Source: Acidobacteriota bacterium
Lineage (GTDB): Bacteria > Acidobacteriota > Terriglobia > Terriglobales > Acidobacteriaceae
Assembly: GCA_021780075.1 (NCBI GenBank)
Contig: JAJXZL010000022.1
Coordinates: 91,236 to 155,235 of the forward strand
Length of the DNA stretch: 64,000 nt
Reading direction: 5' to 3'
The translations under genes and the position numbers were made by a program. A model generated the notes under the pieces. That model did not search any database. It was not told the origin of the DNA and was given only the letters and a program-made list of their open reading frames with translations. This document shows positions 8,785 through 17,600 of the stretch, piece by piece; position 1 is the first letter of the stretch; the number at the start of each line of letters is the position of its first letter.

Positions 8785-9576
8785 ATGAGTGGTGTGCTGG
8801 AAGGCAGCGAGCGACTGGAAGGCGAACTGACGCCGGAGCCGTGGAAGGCGCCTGCGGCAGGGGCAGTTGCGCTCCATATCGCTTTGGCCAGCGGCGTTGT
8901 GCTCTACGGCATCCTTGGCGGCTTCTTTCATCACAATTTCTGGGGAGGCGCAGGAGCCAGCGGGGCTATTCAGGTGAACCTGGTGAGCAGCGCCATTCCC
9001 TTGCCCTCTGACCAGCCGCCCAACCAGAACGTGCTGGCCACGGAGACGCCCAGCCAGGCTCCTGCCCCGCCCGAGCCCAAGGCAAAGCAGGCCGTGGACG
9101 AGACGGCAATTCCGATTCTCGGCAAGCAGAAGAAGCCGCAGCAGAAGACGATTCCCAGAACGCCTCCGCGCCAGCAGCAGCCCGTACAGACCAATCGCGC
9201 CGCCTATGGCGAGCAGGCTGGGTCATCCATGCCGCACGTCACGCAACAGGGCTATTCCAGCGGCCCCACGACCGTGAGCGACAGCAATTTTGGCAACCTG
9301 TTCGCGTATTACGTGGAAGGCATCAATCGCAAGATGAGCCAGAACTGGTACAAGCCCGAAGTTGACCCCCATACGCCGCGCGGGGCAAAGGCCTACATCT
9401 TCTTCAAGATCTACCGTGACGGTTCTGTGGGCGATGCTAGACTTGACCGCTCCAGCGGCAGCCCTACACTGGACAGCTCCTGTGTGCGCGCTGCGCAGCG
9501 CGTGGATACGTTTGGGAATCTGCCGTCGGGTTATCGCGGAAGCTACCTCCAGATTTCCTTCTACTGCGAGTACTAG
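8785..9576 (+). CDS. TolA/TonB-like energy transducer
   Basis: 263 aa. It has one membrane helix near residues 30-55 (AVALHIALASGVVLYGILGG), a Pro/Lys/Gln-rich periplasmic linker (about 75-150), and a C-terminal TonB/TolA domain (IYRDGSVGDARLDRSSGSPTLDSSCVRA). It connects the TolQR motor to TolB/Pal at the outer membrane. Position between tolR and tolB makes a TolA role the best reading, although the C-terminal domain looks TonB-like in sequence. It begins 36 bases after tolR. Confidence 0.88.
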   Translation: MSGVLEGSERLEGELTPEPWKAPAAGAVALHIALASGVVLYGILGGFFHHNFWGGAGASGAIQVNLVSSAIPLPSDQPPNQNVLATETPSQAPAPPEPKAKQAVDETAIPILGKQKKPQQKTIPRTPPRQQQPVQTNRAAYGEQAGSSMPHVTQQGYSSGPTTVSDSNFGNLFAYYVEGINRKMSQNWYKPEVDPHTPRGAKAYIFFKIYRDGSVGDARLDRSSGSPTLDSSCVRAAQRVDTFGNLPSGYRGSYLQISFYCEY

Positions 9577-9723
9577 ATGGTGTTCATACCGTCACAGTAA
9601 GATGGGTGTTGAGATTCACTTTGCGCCATGCAGGCCTTACGGCACATGCATGGCGATGAGCCATGTTATCCGCGGAACGCTCCACTGTCCGCAAGACACC
9701 ATCGAGGAAGGATCGCGCACCGC

Positions 9724-11070
9724 ATGAAGTTTCACTCCCGGCTTCTCGCTCCCGCGCTTTTTACTTTTGCAAGCCTGCTGTCCGTTCCATTGATGGCGCA
9801 GGACTGGGTCCGCACGGGCTCAAACCTCGGCAACGAGCGCATTCGCCTTGCGGCGGCGGACTTCAAGCCCACCAGCGCCGACCCGCAAACCCCGGCGCTG
9901 AAGGCAGTGTTTGACGCCACGCTTTACAGCGACCTGGGCAATGCCGGCATCTTCGACCTCGTTTCAAAGAGCTTTGCGCCGCAGGCCATGCCCGGCTCGC
10001 CGCAGGAAATCAACCTTGCGCAATGGTCCGCCGACCCGGTCAACGCAGCGATGGTGGCGTTTGGCTCGCTCTCCACAGCCAACGGGCGGCTGTTGGTGTA
10101 CGGCTGGCTCTTTGACACGCGCAACACCGCCAATCCGCAGGTGCTCGGCAAGCAGTACAACGAGGCCGCCACCCAGGACATGGCCCGCACCGTGGCCCAT
10201 CGTTTTGCCGATGAAATCATCTATCGTCTGGGCGGCGGCATCAACGGCATTGCCGAAACAAAGATTTACTTCATCAGTTCGCGCACCGGCTCGAAGGAAA
10301 TCTGGGCCATGGACTACGACGGCGAGAACCAGCATCCCGTCACGCACCTGGGCAGCATTTCCATTTCCCCGCGCGTCTCGCCGGACAATTCGCGGATTGC
10401 GTTCGCATCGCTGGGCCGCGAAGGCTGGGCCATCCGCATGTATTCCCTGGAACTCGGCCGCATGGTGAGCTTTCCGGGAGGCTCCACGGGCGGCGCCAAC
10501 CAGTCGCCGGCGTGGACCGCCGACGGAAACAGAATCGCGTTTTCCTCCTCGCGATCAGGCGATCCTGAGATTTGGATTGTCGATGCCAATGGCTCGAATC
10601 CGCACAGGATTACGTACTTCAAAGGTCCCGACGTCTCGCCCACTTGGAATCCCAAGACAAACGCGCAACTGGCCTGGGTAAGCGGGCGCACAGGGCTGCC
10701 ACAGATCTACATCATGGATCAGGACGGCTCCAATGTACACCGCATGACGGACGGCGGTTACGCAGTCTCGCCATCATGGTCGCCGAACGGACAATTTCTT
10801 ACCTTCAGTTGGAATCGCAAGTATGGTCCCGGTGCGCCCGGTGGGCAGGACATTTACGTGATGGACATTGCCAGCATGCGCTGGCTGCAACTGACCCACG
10901 ACGCAGGCAGCAACGACTTTCCCTCCTGGGCTCCTGATGGGCGCCACATCGTGTTCCAGCGACAGCTCGGCAGCCAAACGGATATATGGTCGATGCTTGC
11001 CGACGGCACGGAGCAACATCAGCTGACCCGCTCGGGAAACAACTCCATGCCGAACTGGAGCTGGAAGTGA
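9724..11070 (+). CDS. tolB: Tol-Pal system beta-propeller protein TolB
   Basis: Periplasmic TolB, which binds Pal and communicates with TolA. It is 448 aa from the ATG at 9724, which opens a clear signal peptide ending at LMAQ; a longer in-frame start at 9628 would bury this peptide. The N-terminal domain is followed by repeated beta-propeller blades recognisable by motifs such as SRTGSKEIWAMDYDG, SSRSGDPEIWIVDANG, SGRTGLPQIYIMDQDG and PDGRHIVFQRQLGSQTDIW. The length and blade spacing match TolB. Confidence 0.96.
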   Translation: MKFHSRLLAPALFTFASLLSVPLMAQDWVRTGSNLGNERIRLAAADFKPTSADPQTPALKAVFDATLYSDLGNAGIFDLVSKSFAPQAMPGSPQEINLAQWSADPVNAAMVAFGSLSTANGRLLVYGWLFDTRNTANPQVLGKQYNEAATQDMARTVAHRFADEIIYRLGGGINGIAETKIYFISSRTGSKEIWAMDYDGENQHPVTHLGSISISPRVSPDNSRIAFASLGREGWAIRMYSLELGRMVSFPGGSTGGANQSPAWTADGNRIAFSSSRSGDPEIWIVDANGSNPHRITYFKGPDVSPTWNPKTNAQLAWVSGRTGLPQIYIMDQDGSNVHRMTDGGYAVSPSWSPNGQFLTFSWNRKYGPGAPGGQDIYVMDIASMRWLQLTHDAGSNDFPSWAPDGRHIVFQRQLGSQTDIWSMLADGTEQHQLTRSGNNSMPNWSWK

Positions 11071-11250
11071 ACTCCAGAAGTAAACAGGAAGCAACCGTAC
11101 GGCCCACGCTGAGCACCTGAACAGGCGGTGCCGCAGCCAACGCGAACTGAACGGCGCAAACCTGGAAATGAAGCGCGCTGTGCTTGATCCGCGATAAAAT
11201 GGTTACGTTACCCGGAAACTGCTCTTTCAGTCCTCTCAAGGAGTCACGCA

Positions 11251-11988
11251 TTGAATCGACGCACTCGAATCCTCGTCCCTGCTCTAGTTTTGGTGGCGCT
11301 GGTCGCCGTTGCCGGCTGCAAAAAGAAGCAGCCCCCGGCGCCCCCGCCTGCCGCAACCGCCCCCGCGGCAACCGCACCCACAGCTCAAATCACAGCTACG
11401 CCGTCCTCGATTTCGGCCGGAGACCAGGTTGAGTTGAGCTGGAAGACGACGGATGCCTCCGATATTTCCATTGAGGGCCTTGGCACAGTGCCTTCGACAG
11501 GCGTTAAGACCGTTACACCCACCGTATCGACCACCTACCACCTGATCGCGCGCGGTGAGGGTGGCACGGCGGATGCCACGGCACGCGTGGTGGTAAGCGC
11601 GCCTCCCGCCGTCGCAGTGCCGACCAACACCATGTCAGCAGAGGAAGAGTTCAAGGCCAATGTGCAGGACATCTTCTTCGACTACGACGCCTACGACATT
11701 CGCAGCGATGCGGAGGGCACGCTTTCGCATGACGCCTCCTATCTTGCAAGCCATCCCAACATCAAAATCGTGATTGGCGGCTACTGCGACGAACGTGGAT
11801 CAAGCGAATACAACCTGGCGCTGGGCCAGAACCGTGCCGACGCCGCAAAGAATGCCCTGGTCAGCGCAGGCGTTGCTGCCAGTCGCATTCGCGTAATCAG
11901 CTACGGCAAAGAAAAGCCGTTCTGTACGGAGTCGACCGAGTCGTGCTGGCAGCAAAACCGCCGCGCGGGCTTCTCCATGGATCAGTAG
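11251..11988 (+). CDS. pal: Peptidoglycan-associated lipoprotein Pal with Ig-like insert
   Basis: Outer-membrane lipoprotein that anchors to peptidoglycan. The TTG start at 11251 is supported by AAGGAG seven bases upstream and by the lipoprotein signal VAVAGC (lipidated cysteine near residue 22). A Pro/Ala linker leads to an Ig-like segment (about residues 45-115, ITATPSSISAGDQVELSW). The C-terminal OmpA-like domain begins at DIFFDYDAYDIR and includes CDERGSSEYNLALGQNRA. At 245 aa it is longer than enteric Pal (about 170) because of the Ig-like insert. Confidence 0.95.
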   Translation: MNRRTRILVPALVLVALVAVAGCKKKQPPAPPPAATAPAATAPTAQITATPSSISAGDQVELSWKTTDASDISIEGLGTVPSTGVKTVTPTVSTTYHLIARGEGGTADATARVVVSAPPAVAVPTNTMSAEEEFKANVQDIFFDYDAYDIRSDAEGTLSHDASYLASHPNIKIVIGGYCDERGSSEYNLALGQNRADAAKNALVSAGVAASRIRVISYGKEKPFCTESTESCWQQNRRAGFSMDQ

Positions 11989-12104
11989 CATGAAGCCGGG
12001 CGGCATGACTTGCGGGGAATGCCGTCCCGGCGCAACCAAAATCCACCCATCGCTGCAGCCTCCCCTGATAAATCGGCTTCAGCGCATTATTTTTCTACAG
12101 GTGA

Positions 12105-13028
12105 ATGATGCATACAGCTCGCACACTTCGCAATCGTCTCTTCGCGGCGGCAGCGCTGGCCGCGCTTCTCGGCGTCATGCCGGTTCGTGCGCACGCAGCG
12201 TCCAAGGAGATCATCCAGCTGCAAACGCAGGTGCAGCAACTTCTGGACATGGTGCAACGCCTTCAATCCACCCTGGACACGCGCTTCGCGGTGCTGCAGA
12301 ATCTTGCCCAGCAGACATCCGACCAAGCCGTGCAGATGGGCGCCACCGTGAACGCCCTCCAGCAGAAGATGAATGTTGAGAATGAAGCGATCAGCGGAAA
12401 GCTCGACACGGGTTCCGGTCAGGTGCAGTCGCTCAATGACTCGGTGGACGAGCTGAAAACGCGCATCGCCAAGCTGGAGAAGTCCATCCAGGACATGCAG
12501 AACCAGTTACAGAACATCCAGACTCCGCCGCCGGGCACTACAGCCGCGCCCGCAGGCGCAGCGCAGTCTCCGGATACCGGTGCCGCAGGGTCCGCGGGAA
12601 TGCAGGCGCCCGCTGCACCGGCTATGAGCCAGGCGCCTCCGCTGGAGCAGACCTTCCAGTCCGCAATGCGCGACTACAATGCAGCGAAGTACAAGCTGGC
12701 AGCCAGCGAGTTTCAGGACGTGATTCACTACTATCCGCTGGACAATATGGCAGGCACGGCGCAGTACTACTTGGGAGAAATTGCATATCGGCAAAAGAAC
12801 TACGATGACGCCGTGAAGGCGTACAACGCGGTGTTGGAAGGCTTCAGTGGTAATTCGAAGGCGCCCGCCGCGCAGTTGCACAAGGGATTTTCACTGATTG
12901 AGATGAACCGACGTGAAGCCGGCATTCAGGAGTTGCGCTCCCTGATCCGGCGCTATCCGCAGACTCCAGAGGCAGCGCACGCAAGAACCAAGCTGAACGG
13001 AATGGGCGTACGAATCAGCCCGCGCTGA
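12105..13028 (+). CDS. cpoB: Tol-Pal accessory protein CpoB/YbgF
   Basis: Periplasmic coordinator of Tol-Pal function and outer-membrane constriction. The 307 aa protein has a signal peptide (residues 1-32) and an N-terminal coiled coil (about 33-140, IQLQTQVQQLLDMVQRLQ). A Pro/Ala-rich linker follows, then C-terminal TPR repeats (FQSAMRDYNAAKYKLA, YYLGEIAYRQKNYDDAVKAY). It is the last gene of the tol-pal operon and is followed by a strong terminator hairpin. Confidence 0.94.
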   Translation: MMHTARTLRNRLFAAAALAALLGVMPVRAHAASKEIIQLQTQVQQLLDMVQRLQSTLDTRFAVLQNLAQQTSDQAVQMGATVNALQQKMNVENEAISGKLDTGSGQVQSLNDSVDELKTRIAKLEKSIQDMQNQLQNIQTPPPGTTAAPAGAAQSPDTGAAGSAGMQAPAAPAMSQAPPLEQTFQSAMRDYNAAKYKLAASEFQDVIHYYPLDNMAGTAQYYLGEIAYRQKNYDDAVKAYNAVLEGFSGNSKAPAAQLHKGFSLIEMNRREAGIQELRSLIRRYPQTPEAAHARTKLNGMGVRISPR

Positions 13029-13049
13029 AACGCATCCTCAAAGGCCACA

Positions 13050-13080
13050 AGAAAAGCCCCGGGCTCACCGGGGCTTTTCT
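13050..13080. terminator. Bidirectional intrinsic terminator between cpoB and korB
   Basis: A perfect 13-bp inverted repeat (13050-13062 with 13068-13080, five-base loop GCTCA). The arms are A-rich then GC-rich, so each strand reads GC stem then a TTTTCT run. It lies 22 bases after the cpoB stop and 26 bases beyond the korB stop, serving both converging operons. Confidence 0.92.
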
Positions 13081-13105
13081 TTGCGTTTGCTTCTTGACCA
13101 CGCGC

Positions 13106-14143
13106 TTACTGCAGGTTGTGCATCAGCGCGTCCAGAGCCGACTTAGGAGGCCGCGTCACCGACTCGGGCTGGGTGCCCAGCGGTTCGTCCACCACATTCA
13201 GCAGATCCACGAACGTAGGCTGCTTGGTGTCGATGTAGAAAACGCCGGTGAGAACCTCGTGGTCATGATGCGCCTGCATAAGAGTGCGCACCGCGTTGGC
13301 CTTGTCCGTGGGATCGTAGTCGTCATGCAGCTTGCGCAGCCTCAGGCTTGATCCATCGTGCATCTGCACATCGTAGACCTGGCCGGAGTCGTAATCGACG
13401 GCGATGTCCTCAAAGCTGGCCACAAAGCCAACCTCGTTGATGGGCTCGTCATTCTCTTGCATGAACTTGTAGCTCTTCGTTGACCCTTCGTGATCGTTGA
13501 AGGTCACGCAGGGGCTAATCACGTCGAGCATCACCGTGCCCTTGTGGGCGATGGCCGCCTTGAGCATCGAGAGCAACTGCTTCTTGTCTCCAGAGAACGA
13601 GCGGCCCACAAACGTGGCGCCCAACTGGATAGCAAGCGCGCAGGTATCAATGGCGGGCAGATCGTTGATGACGCCCGTCTTGAGCTTGGAGCCGATGTCG
13701 GCCGTGGCCGAGAACTGCCCCTTCGTCAGCCCGTACACACCGTTGTCTTCAATGATGTAAATCATCGGAAGATTGCGGCGCATGAGGTGAACAAACTGGC
13801 CCACGCCGATGGAAGCCGTGTCCCCGTCTCCAGAGACGCCCAGCAGCATCATTTGGTGATTGGCCAGCAGCGCTCCAGTTGAGACCGATGGCATGCGCCC
13901 GTGCACGCTGTTGAAGCTGTGGGCACGGTTCATGAAGTAAGCAGGGCTCTTGGATGAGCAGCCAATACCGCTCATCTTCATGACGCGCTCGGGCTCGACG
14001 CCCATTTCATACATCGCGTCAATGATGCGTTCGGAGATGGCGTTGTGGCCGCAGCCGGCGCAGAGTGTCGACTTGCCTCCGCGGTATTCCAGAATAGGAA
14101 GGCCGATGCGATTAACTTTGGGTGTAGGTGTTGCGGTTGCCAT
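13106..14143 (-). CDS. korB: 2-oxoacid:ferredoxin oxidoreductase, beta subunit
   Basis: Thiamine-diphosphate-binding beta subunit of a 2-oxoglutarate- or related 2-oxoacid:ferredoxin oxidoreductase. The N-terminal LCAGCGHNAISERI is the family's cluster/TPP region. The GDGDTASIGVGQFVHLMRRN region carries the TPP GDG motif, and IEDNGVYGLTKGQ follows. At 345 aa it is a typical beta subunit. Its ATG overlaps the korA stop as TAATG, so the two are translationally coupled. The product would deliver low-potential electrons to ferredoxin. The exact 2-oxoacid cannot be fixed by eye. Confidence 0.93.
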   Translation of the reverse strand: MATATPTPKVNRIGLPILEYRGGKSTLCAGCGHNAISERIIDAMYEMGVEPERVMKMSGIGCSSKSPAYFMNRAHSFNSVHGRMPSVSTGALLANHQMMLLGVSGDGDTASIGVGQFVHLMRRNLPMIYIIEDNGVYGLTKGQFSATADIGSKLKTGVINDLPAIDTCALAIQLGATFVGRSFSGDKKQLLSMLKAAIAHKGTVMLDVISPCVTFNDHEGSTKSYKFMQENDEPINEVGFVASFEDIAVDYDSGQVYDVQMHDGSSLRLRKLHDDYDPTDKANAVRTLMQAHHDHEVLTGVFYIDTKQPTFVDLLNVVDEPLGTQPESVTRPPKSALDALMHNLQ

Positions 14144-15984
14144 TACAAGCCCTCCTTGGTGGCAAACTCTTCGGTGACGGTTCGCGCATCCAGCGGCAGT
14201 CCGTTGTAGTGCAGGATGCTGCGCAGCTTGCTCACCTGGTCAGCGGGCAAATCGAGCTTGAGCAGGCTGGCCAGTTGCGCGTCGCGGTCCTGTTCCACCA
14301 CGTAGACGCGCTCGTGCGAAGTCACAAAGTCGTGAATCTCGTGCGCAAACGGATAAGCGCGGATGCGCAGATAATCCACGTCGAGACCGTGCTCCTTCTT
14401 GATCTGGTCAAGGCTCTCGCGGAGGGCAAAGTCTGTGGTTCCATAAGCAATGAAGCCCACCTTCGAGGTTCCATTCTTTTCCACGACCGGCGCAGGAACC
14501 AGCTTGCGCGCGCTCTCAAACTTACGCGTCAGGCGATCCATGATGGCCACGTATTCCTCGGGCTTCTCGGTATAGCCGGCCGCGTCATTGTGTCCGGAAC
14601 CGCGCGTGAAGTATGCGGCCTTGGGATGGCGCGTTCCAGGTAGCGTGCGCCAGCCAATGGCATCGCCATCCACGTCTTTGTAGCGCGCAAAGCCGCCAAG
14701 TTCGTTGAGGTCTTCGGCCGTGAGCACCTTGCCACGGTCCAGCGGTTTCTCAGGATATGCGAAGGGCTCGGACATCCAGTTGTTCATGCCCATGTCGAGA
14801 TCCGTGAGCACAAAGACCGGAGTCTGCAGCCGCTCTGCCAGATCGAAGGCCGAGTAGCCGAATTCAAAACACTCCTTCACCGAGCCCGGCAGCAGAACAA
14901 TGTGCTTAGTGTCGCCGTGTGAAAGAAAGGCCGTGGAGAGAAGATCAGCCTGTGAAGTACGTGTCGGCATGCCCGTCGAGGGCCCGGAACGCTGCACATC
15001 GAAGATGACCCCGGGAATCTCGGCGAAGTAGCCCAGCCCGGAAAACTCAGCCATCAGCGAGATGCCGGGGCCAGAGGTCGCCGTCATCGAACGTGCGCCG
15101 GCCCAGCCTGCACCCAGGACCATACCGATAGCGGCAAGCTCGTCCTCGGCCTGCACCACGGCAAATGTAGCCTTGCCTTCGGGAGTCACGCGGAACTTCT
15201 TGAGAAGGTCGGTGGTGGCCTCAACCACGGATGTGGACGGCGTGATCGGATACCATGCGACCACCGTGACACCCGCGAAAACCGCACCCATGCCACAGGC
15301 TGCATTGCCGTCGATGATGATCTTGCCGGCGGTCTTGTCCATCCGTTCGATCACGTAGCAGTCATGCTTGACGAGCTTCTCCTGTGCGAAATCGAAGCCG
15401 GCCTTCACTGCGCCGAAGTTCAGATCGAACACCTTCTGCTTCTTGGCGAACTGCTTGCGCAGACCGCTCTCCACCACTCCAAGATCGATGGAAAGAAGCT
15501 GGGCAACCACCCCCACATACACCATGTTCTTGACCAGCTTGCGCAGCTTCGACTCAGGACAAACGGCGGCTGTGATCTTGTCAAAGGGAACCGGATAGCA
15601 GGCTACATCATCGCGATACTGCTTAAGATTCAGGGCTTCTTCGTAGATGGCCACGCCGCCCTTGGGCAGCGCCAGAATGTCCTGCTTCGCGGTCTCGGTG
15701 TTCAGCGCCACCAGGATCTCTGCATCCCGCTTGCGGGCCACATAACCATCTTTGCTTGCGCGGATAGTGTACCAAGTGGGAAGTCCGGCGATGTTTGAGG
15801 GGAAAAGGTTCTTCCCGCTGACGGGAACACCCATTCCGAAGATGCTCTTCAGCAGCACGCTATTGGCGGATTGCGAGCCGGACCCGTTCACCGTTGCTAC
15901 GTTGATGCTGAAATCGTTAATCACGCGCGGTTGCGCACTCTTTGCGCCCTGTTCTTGACCCAGGGCTAGGTCTCCTGTCGCCAT
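14143..15984 (-). CDS. korA: 2-oxoacid:ferredoxin oxidoreductase, fused gamma-alpha subunit
   Basis: 613 aa. An N-terminal gamma-type domain (about residues 20-205, VNGSGSQSANSVLLKSIFGMGVPVSGKN) is fused to the alpha subunit with its pyrimidine-binding domain (GNAACGMGAVFAGVTVVAWYPITPST; ATSGPGISLMAEFSGLGYFAE). No ferredoxin-like delta domain is seen. This gamma-alpha/beta architecture is the common two-gene KorAB form used as a CoA-dependent, NAD-independent alternative to 2-oxoglutarate dehydrogenase. It is the first gene of the korAB pair. Confidence 0.93.
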   Translation of the reverse strand: MATGDLALGQEQGAKSAQPRVINDFSINVATVNGSGSQSANSVLLKSIFGMGVPVSGKNLFPSNIAGLPTWYTIRASKDGYVARKRDAEILVALNTETAKQDILALPKGGVAIYEEALNLKQYRDDVACYPVPFDKITAAVCPESKLRKLVKNMVYVGVVAQLLSIDLGVVESGLRKQFAKKQKVFDLNFGAVKAGFDFAQEKLVKHDCYVIERMDKTAGKIIIDGNAACGMGAVFAGVTVVAWYPITPSTSVVEATTDLLKKFRVTPEGKATFAVVQAEDELAAIGMVLGAGWAGARSMTATSGPGISLMAEFSGLGYFAEIPGVIFDVQRSGPSTGMPTRTSQADLLSTAFLSHGDTKHIVLLPGSVKECFEFGYSAFDLAERLQTPVFVLTDLDMGMNNWMSEPFAYPEKPLDRGKVLTAEDLNELGGFARYKDVDGDAIGWRTLPGTRHPKAAYFTRGSGHNDAAGYTEKPEEYVAIMDRLTRKFESARKLVPAPVVEKNGTSKVGFIAYGTTDFALRESLDQIKKEHGLDVDYLRIRAYPFAHEIHDFVTSHERVYVVEQDRDAQLASLLKLDLPADQVSKLRSILHYNGLPLDARTVTEEFATKEGL

Positions 15985-16190
15985 TTGGCGGGATTCCCTT
16001 CGGGTAAATTCTGGAAAGAGTCAATCTTTCACTCAATAGGGATTATAGTCGCCTGTGTGCTCTGCCGTCCCACGCGGGCACTCCGTTTGAGTGCCTTAAG
16101 TTCCATCTGATGCAATAGTCATGCATTACCCGGACGGAATGGCATCTTGCGCCCTGCACGCCGCGGGCGCGACGCACAACTGGTTTGATT

Positions 16191-17543
16191 TCAGGATGAA
16201 ACAAGCAGTTGAGTCGAGTCTCGGCGCCACCGCAGCAGCAGCATCACGGCAATCACAATCAGGGCCAGCGTCAGCCCGATCCACGTGCCGTATATACCCC
16301 AGTGCAGCACAAAACAAAGGGTAAGCCCCAGCGGCAGGCCCAGCACCCAATAGCCCACGAAATTGGCAAACATGGGAATGCGCGTTTCTCCCAGACCGCG
16401 CAGCGCGCCGGTACACACGGTCTGGATCCCGTCAAAAATCTGAAATGCAGCCGCAACCCACAGCAGGCTTGGCCCCACGGCCATTACCTGCGGGTCACGC
16501 GTATACAGCGCAATCAGCGGCCCCGGCGCCACCAGAAACACGACTGCGGCCAGCAGCATAAACGTCGTGCCCAGCCCGAGCGCAAGCCATCCTGCGCGGC
16601 GTGCGCGCTCCGGGTCGCCCGCTCCCACAGCATGCCCCACGCTCACCGCGGCCGCGGCCGAAATGCCCAGCGGCACCATGTACGTCACGCTGGCGTAATT
16701 GACAGCAATCTGGTGGGTAGCCAGCGCAACCGGCGTCAGCCATCCGGCAGAGAGCGTGGCCATATTCCAGGCGCCCACTTCCAACACAATCTGTCCGGCC
16801 GCTGGCGCGCCCAGCCGCAGCAATTGGACAATTCTTTCAAGGTTCGGCGCGGCCCAGTGGCGGAAAAGCGGGTGGCCGCGCTTGCGCTCGTACCGCCATG
16901 CAAAACCCAGCAGCGCTGCTCCCATGCCCACGCGCGCAACGCAGGTGGAGATGGCTGAACCGTTGACGCCCAGCGCCGGAAATCCAAATTTACCGTAGAT
17001 CAGCACCCAGTTGCCCAGCCAGTTGAGCAGGTTGGCCAGCACGTACGTGGCGGTAATAACCCGCACCTGCCCCACGCCTTGCAGATAGCGCCGGGTTCCG
17101 CCATAAAGCAGCAAAGGCAGCGTGCTCCAGTTGAGAATGCGCAAATACCCACTGGCAGGCCCCGCCACCACCGGCGTGATACCAAAGCGCGCAAAGCCAA
17201 AACTGGCAGCGGCAACCAGCAGCATAATGGGCAGCGTGGCAATGCACGCAATATAGACGCCCTGAGCCAGCCAGCGATGGCACTCGTCGTGATCCCGGCG
17301 GCCAAAAGCCTGCGCCACCGTCGTGTCCAGCCCGAGCAGCAGGCCAATGCCAAACAGCGACGGAGTGTAATACACCGCATTGCCCAGCGCCACGGCGCCA
17401 ATAGCCGCCGGGCCAAGGCGGCCAACCATAATGGTGTCCACCACGCCCTGCGCCATCCAGCCCAGTTCGCTCAATACCACCGGAACCGCCAGCGCGATCA
17501 TCGCGCGCAATTCCGGTTTCCACTTGGCTTGCGTGTGACCCAT
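16191..17543 (-). CDS. MATE-family multidrug/toxin efflux transporter
   Basis: Polytopic inner-membrane antiporter, 450 aa, with about twelve hydrophobic helices in two related halves. The family's N-terminal pattern is visible (AVPVVLSELGWMAQGVVDTIMVGRLGP), as is the second-half counterpart around GISAAAAVSVGHAVGAGDP. The ATG at 17543 is preferred because the in-frame codons before it add only five polar residues. It stands alone between korA and the GH2 gene. Substrate is unknown; Na+ or H+ drive cannot be told from sequence. Confidence 0.93.
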   Translation of the reverse strand: MGHTQAKWKPELRAMIALAVPVVLSELGWMAQGVVDTIMVGRLGPAAIGAVALGNAVYYTPSLFGIGLLLGLDTTVAQAFGRRDHDECHRWLAQGVYIACIATLPIMLLVAAASFGFARFGITPVVAGPASGYLRILNWSTLPLLLYGGTRRYLQGVGQVRVITATYVLANLLNWLGNWVLIYGKFGFPALGVNGSAISTCVARVGMGAALLGFAWRYERKRGHPLFRHWAAPNLERIVQLLRLGAPAAGQIVLEVGAWNMATLSAGWLTPVALATHQIAVNYASVTYMVPLGISAAAAVSVGHAVGAGDPERARRAGWLALGLGTTFMLLAAVVFLVAPGPLIALYTRDPQVMAVGPSLLWVAAAFQIFDGIQTVCTGALRGLGETRIPMFANFVGYWVLGLPLGLTLCFVLHWGIYGTWIGLTLALIVIAVMLLLRWRRDSTQLLVSS

Positions 17544-17600
17544 TTTTCTAATGTACATGCGGCCGGTTGTTGCTTTGTTATTGCGGAGTAACGCGCTGCC